27,446 nt of DNA from CAZTHK01 sp964613215 (lineage in GTDB: Bacteria; Krumholzibacteriota; Krumholzibacteriia; Krumholzibacteriales; CAZTHK01), in the NCBI GenBank assembly GCA_964613215.1, contig CAZTHK010000030.1, positions 1-27,446 of the forward strand, read 5' to 3'. The stretch's first letter is position 1. Each line of letters opens with the position of its first letter. Below the pieces are notes generated by a model. The model saw only the letters and a list, made by a program, of their open reading frames with translations. It made no database searches and was not told the origin of the DNA. The position numbers and the translations under genes are program-made. Of this stretch, positions 24,287-27,446 are shown piece by piece.

Positions 24287-25558
24287 CTATATATCCAGTT
24301 TTGGAAATTCGGGCAGGTCCGATTCTTCTATTTCAAGAAAATCCAGAGCATATTTGAAAAGTCTTTCAAAATCCTCCTCTTTCATTTTCTTGTTGCTGTG
24401 GATAAGCCAGCTGTTGTTCCTTTTCCCTAGAATATCCCGGATATGTTTTAGATGTTCCGGGTCGAAATATTTCTTGCCTGATTCATTGTTTAGAGATTTA
24501 AGAACCTCATATGTTTTCCATAACCCCAGCTTGTATTTTTTCTCTTTAGAATTATAGTTGTTTGTTTTTATTTTGTCTCTTAGCTCATCATCCGGGATTT
24601 TCTCAAGATCTACATCTGAGTTGTCTATTCCCAATTTTAAAAGTTCCATCCTCCCTTTAAGCTCTATTGCTCTGTACATTCGTACCATGGCATCATCGAA
24701 TTTATACTCCCTGTGCCTCCTTCTCGAATTTGCCAGAAGATCGCATATTAATTCTTCAGTTGGAATAATTGTCGTTTCCTGCCCTTTCTGTTTCCGATAA
24801 GACTTTTTCTGGATGACCTCTAAGATTTTAATAATTTCTTCTGTTTCCATTATATAATCTGTTATTTTCTCTTCGTTCCATTTCTTTGCGGCTAGTTTTA
24901 TATCCTCAAATTTACATCTTTCAATAATTCTTAATGCCGCTTCGTGATCCCAGCTGTCCCAACTGCTAAAACCTTTACAGATTTTTCTCATACATTCATA
25001 TATTGGTTTGATTCCTTCTGATATGTTCTTAATATCACTATCAACCAGTCTGGCAGCAGCTTCGTATTGTCCGTGATTAATCAGGTTTAACAGATTATCT
25101 CGTAATAGTATGGCATATGATCTATAAGGGTTATTAAAAAATTTAACCTTTTCCGTTCCGGTGATTACAGTACCCACTCCATCTTTATTTCTTTTTTCTC
25201 CCGAGACATATGAAAACTTGTATCCCTTTCGTGCGGATACCATTGATAAAGCAGAGGTCATGAGTTTCGTTCCACCTGTTGGATCAGCTGTAACCTTGAA
25301 ATATTCTTTTCTGTTTTCAACTATTTCAGATGCTTTTCGAGCTGCGTTGAAGCAATCATCCAAATCATCAGGATCATCGACCACTACTTTTTTATATTCA
25401 ACTTCTTCTTCAGCAATGGACTCTTTAATTTCCGGCATGCTTTTTCTATCGGTGACCTCGCTGACTATGAATACTATTAGATCAGGTTTTGTTTCACGAA
25501 TTGTTTTTATTATCGGATCCGGTGTTCCACCCACAGTGATTATCATGGCTTTGATCAT
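24287..25558 (-). CDS. CARF-HEPN CRISPR ancillary ribonuclease (Cas02710/TIGR02710-like)
   Basis: 423 aa. The N-terminal CARF domain (about 1-150) has ITVGGTPDPIIKTI and the ligand-loop motif ADPTGGTKLM typical for sensing cyclic oligoadenylate. The C-terminal part is helical and ends with a HEPN-type catalytic signature R-x6-H, Arg380 to His387, in RNNSWLIHS. Proteins of this type are switched on by cyclic oligoadenylate made by Cas10 and cleave RNA without sequence specificity, adding a growth-arrest layer to type III immunity. Its SD GGAGG (complement of 25564-25568) overlaps the csm5 stop. It lies between csm5 and cas1, where csm6 often sits. The family name is from memory; CARF plus HEPN is seen directly. 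Confidence 0.85.
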   Translation of the reverse strand: MIKAMIITVGGTPDPIIKTIRETKPDLIVFIVSEVTDRKSMPEIKESIAEEEVEYKKVVVDDPDDLDDCFNAARKASEIVENRKEYFKVTADPTGGTKLMTSALSMVSARKGYKFSYVSGEKRNKDGVGTVITGTEKVKFFNNPYRSYAILLRDNLLNLINHGQYEAAARLVDSDIKNISEGIKPIYECMRKICKGFSSWDSWDHEAALRIIERCKFEDIKLAAKKWNEEKITDYIMETEEIIKILEVIQKKSYRKQKGQETTIIPTEELICDLLANSRRRHREYKFDDAMVRMYRAIELKGRMELLKLGIDNSDVDLEKIPDDELRDKIKTNNYNSKEKKYKLGLWKTYEVLKSLNNESGKKYFDPEHLKHIRDILGKRNNSWLIHSNKKMKEEDFERLFKYALDFLEIEESDLPEFPKLDI

Positions 25559-25567
25559 GGATTCCTC

Positions 25568-27064
25568 CTATTTGAACAATTCCGGCAAGAGGGTCTTAAC
25601 CAACAAGATAGTTTTTTTATCCGTGCCCTTTTTTAGCTTTTTTCTGTAACTCTTTAATTTCTTTTTGCCCTGTGGAGTTTCCTGGAAGAATTTCCTGCTC
25701 AACTCTCTCCGCTGTTCCTCAGGGTTATTTTCATCCTGAATGTAAGAGCAGAATTCATTGAAGTCTTTTGCATAATGGTCAATCATTTCTGCAGCCCACT
25801 GTTCAGGAGGAAGCGATTCTATGCGTTCTGATTCTCTCTTTTCCTTTTCTCGCTCTAATTTTTCCTTTTCTAATTTCTCCCTCTCCAGTTGTTCTCTTTT
25901 TTCCTGTTCTTGATATATTTTTGCTCTCTTCTGTTCTATGTTCTGTGCTATGTTTTTTCTCGACTTCCTTGCCTGTGCTATCGCACTTTTATAATTATCT
26001 TCACTTATTATTTCAATTGTTGCCCATCCTATCTGTTTTCCTGAAGTGATCCATGTTGTGGTTTGATGATCCATCTTCTTTTTGGCTGCAGGGTTGGATA
26101 TATTGCCCTTCCTGTATCCTTCCAGGGTGAGAGCGTAGGCGCCGGAATGGGCACCAATCTTGATAGGTGCTTTATTTCCATTTAAATTTTCCAGTTCTGG
26201 AATTTCGATCTTGAATTTGCGTTTCTCAAATTGATATGTGTCGGAGTAATGTGATCTGCATGCTTCGAAAATGCGTTTGTGGGTCAAACCATCTGAGCTG
26301 GAAAATGGCTTGCTGACTCTGGCAAGGGTATCAATTGAAGCTGAACCAAGAAGTTCAGTGCCCGGCTTAAAAAATTCCATATTAACTGGGATTCCCTTGC
26401 TTTTTGAGGAAGGATCGGTCGAGCTTTTTATGTTATAGCATTTGTCTACATATGAACCTCCTGAGGTAACTTCAAAATCTGACAGTTTCAGTGCCTTGAA
26501 GGGATCGTCAGACATGTCTCGATATTCCAGGATGATATTTTCCAGATTTTTCCCGTTTACTTTTGTGCCTTTTCGTTTTTTATTATTCTGGTTTTTAACG
26601 ATATAATCCAGAATGGCTGTTCTAATTGAACCCTTCAGGGAAGATCCCGGTATGATTGCATCGGGATCTGCCCCGGGATGAATCATAGCCTTTATTGCAA
26701 GCATGTTTATTATTTTTGATCCGTCTCTTTCTACATTTGAAACTGCATCGATTTTTTCCCTGTATTCTTCCGCCACTACATCAGCTACTTCTATGGTTCC
26801 CCGGGATAATTCGCTGGTAAAATTAGCCATGATGAATTTTCTAATTGGAATTATTGCAGTGTGGGATTTTGATGAACAGACCTCCAGGAATTGTTCATAT
26901 TTGCCTTCAAGGTCGAGATATTCGATAAATAAATCCCTGTTTAAAAAATGTAGTTTGTCATCTCTTATCACGTAACTAAATGGGTCGAGCTCTTCGCCTG
27001 AGCCTATATGAACAGGAGTCAATATTTTTATCTTATAGAATGCTCTATCGAAACGGTTCATCAT
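25568..27064 (-). CDS. csm5: Type III-A Csm complex subunit Csm5
   Basis: 498 aa, longer than the usual 350-400. RAMP features: TPVHIGSGEELDPFSYVI near the N-terminus and the glycine-rich loop IPGSSLKGSIRTAIL (about 139-153). Csm5 caps the 3' side of the crRNA in the Csm complex. After about residue 365 there is a long charged coiled coil (K, R, E, Q-rich, about 365-425), then a helical tail ending LLVKTLLPELFK, which explains the extra length. Two ATG codons are adjacent; the second (27059-27061) is better spaced from SD GGAGG (complement of 27066-27070). The start overlaps the csm4 stop (ATGA). Confidence 0.92.
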   Translation of the reverse strand: MMNRFDRAFYKIKILTPVHIGSGEELDPFSYVIRDDKLHFLNRDLFIEYLDLEGKYEQFLEVCSSKSHTAIIPIRKFIMANFTSELSRGTIEVADVVAEEYREKIDAVSNVERDGSKIINMLAIKAMIHPGADPDAIIPGSSLKGSIRTAILDYIVKNQNNKKRKGTKVNGKNLENIILEYRDMSDDPFKALKLSDFEVTSGGSYVDKCYNIKSSTDPSSKSKGIPVNMEFFKPGTELLGSASIDTLARVSKPFSSSDGLTHKRIFEACRSHYSDTYQFEKRKFKIEIPELENLNGNKAPIKIGAHSGAYALTLEGYRKGNISNPAAKKKMDHQTTTWITSGKQIGWATIEIISEDNYKSAIAQARKSRKNIAQNIEQKRAKIYQEQEKREQLEREKLEKEKLEREKEKRESERIESLPPEQWAAEMIDHYAKDFNEFCSYIQDENNPEEQRRELSRKFFQETPQGKKKLKSYRKKLKKGTDKKTILLVKTLLPELFK

Positions 27065-27446
27065 TCCTCCTTGAGTCTTATTAAAAATGGAATCATCCAG
27101 GCGCTATGTTGATGAGAACCGGGGTTTTTAGAAACGTTGGTTAAGGATCTGCCGAATATTTCTTTTTGCTCTTTAATTTTAAATGTGGACCCGGGTTCGA
27201 AGAGTATCACCGGGTTTTTAAAGTGTTTGCCTTCAATTGCCCACTTGCCTCCGTGTTTGCAAAATTTTGTAATGGTTTTTCCATAATGGAGTTCTGAGCT
27301 TTCGGATGGGAAACCATGTGAGAGGGTCATATATATGTCAGGATTACTTGCCTCTGATGTTGAAAGTTCCTGTGGATTTTCTTCTATGCTTGAGTCCACT
27401 CTAAAAAGTCCCCGCAGGGCTTGTTTAAGACGGAAATATGATATAA
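27061..27446 (-). CDS. csm4: Type III-A subunit Csm4, C-terminal part (cut by window edge)
   Basis: The frame stays open to the right window edge; the GTG at 27399 is internal. The visible 128 residues begin with SYFRLKQALRGLFRVDSS and contain KNPVILFEPGSTFKI, the conserved Csm4 C-terminal loop, then HQHSAWMIPFLIRL. Csm4 binds the crRNA 5' handle next to Cas10. The overlap with csm5 shows a tight operon. cas10, csm2 and csm3 are expected further right. Confidence 0.85.
   Translation of the reverse strand, partial: ISYFRLKQALRGLFRVDSSIEENPQELSTSEASNPDIYMTLSHGFPSESSELHYGKTITKFCKHGGKWAIEGKHFKNPVILFEPGSTFKIKEQKEIFGRSLTNVSKNPGSHQHSAWMIPFLIRLKEE

Overview
The window reads as chromosomal DNA of an uncultured-type bacterium, probably a member of the Fibrobacteres-Chlorobi-Bacteroidetes (FCB) group or a neighbouring candidate phylum. 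The clue is two secreted proteins that end in a 'PNPF' FlgD-like/type IX-sorting-like C-terminal domain. The phylum is an inference: there is no rRNA or tRNA gene here. Housekeeping genes use GC-rich codons and strong Shine-Dalgarno (SD) sites. The CRISPR-cas part at the right is clearly AT-richer.

Left part (1-10.8 kb): the tail of a secreted surface protein; a two-gene M16 protease operon (zinc-active subunit plus zinc-less partner) ending in a strong terminator; a minus-strand pair of a small cysteine protein and glutamine-dependent NAD+ synthetase (nadE); a 698-aa secreted repeat protein with a sorting domain; an HDOD signalling protein; and a nitrilase-family hydrolase whose catalytic lysine seems to be replaced by methionine.

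Middle (10.9-19.8 kb): homoserine dehydrogenase (hom) and an aldehyde dehydrogenase form a plus-strand unit. Next comes a compact minus-strand RiPP locus, which I consider the most interesting part of the window. It has a 47-aa Ser/Thr/Cys-rich precursor peptide (16498-16641) behind a near-consensus promoter and a perfect anti-SD match. A 412-aa protein with a HopA1-like C-terminal half (candidate phospho-Ser/Thr lyase) follows, then a stand-alone LanC-like cyclase with a Cys-Cys-Gly zinc motif. This looks like a class V/thioamitide-type lanthipeptide pathway without a visible kinase. Beyond it lie the lysine-pathway genes dapB and dapA, separated by an unusual 356-bp gap, and a 48-aa Cys-containing small protein with its own promoter and terminator.

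Right part (19.9-27.4 kb): a type III-A CRISPR-Cas locus on the minus strand. Its gene order in the direction of transcription is csm4 (cut by the window edge), csm5, a CARF-HEPN ancillary ribonuclease, cas1, cas2, an AT-rich leader and an array of 38 repeats and 37 spacers. The 8-nt handle ATTGAGAC and a degenerate distal repeat both show that the array is read leftward. Several spacers contain SD-plus-ATG sequences in the orientation that makes their crRNAs antisense to phage translation starts, as expected for RNA-guided type III immunity. The array also carries internal spacer duplications. cas10, csm2 and csm3 should lie just beyond the right edge.
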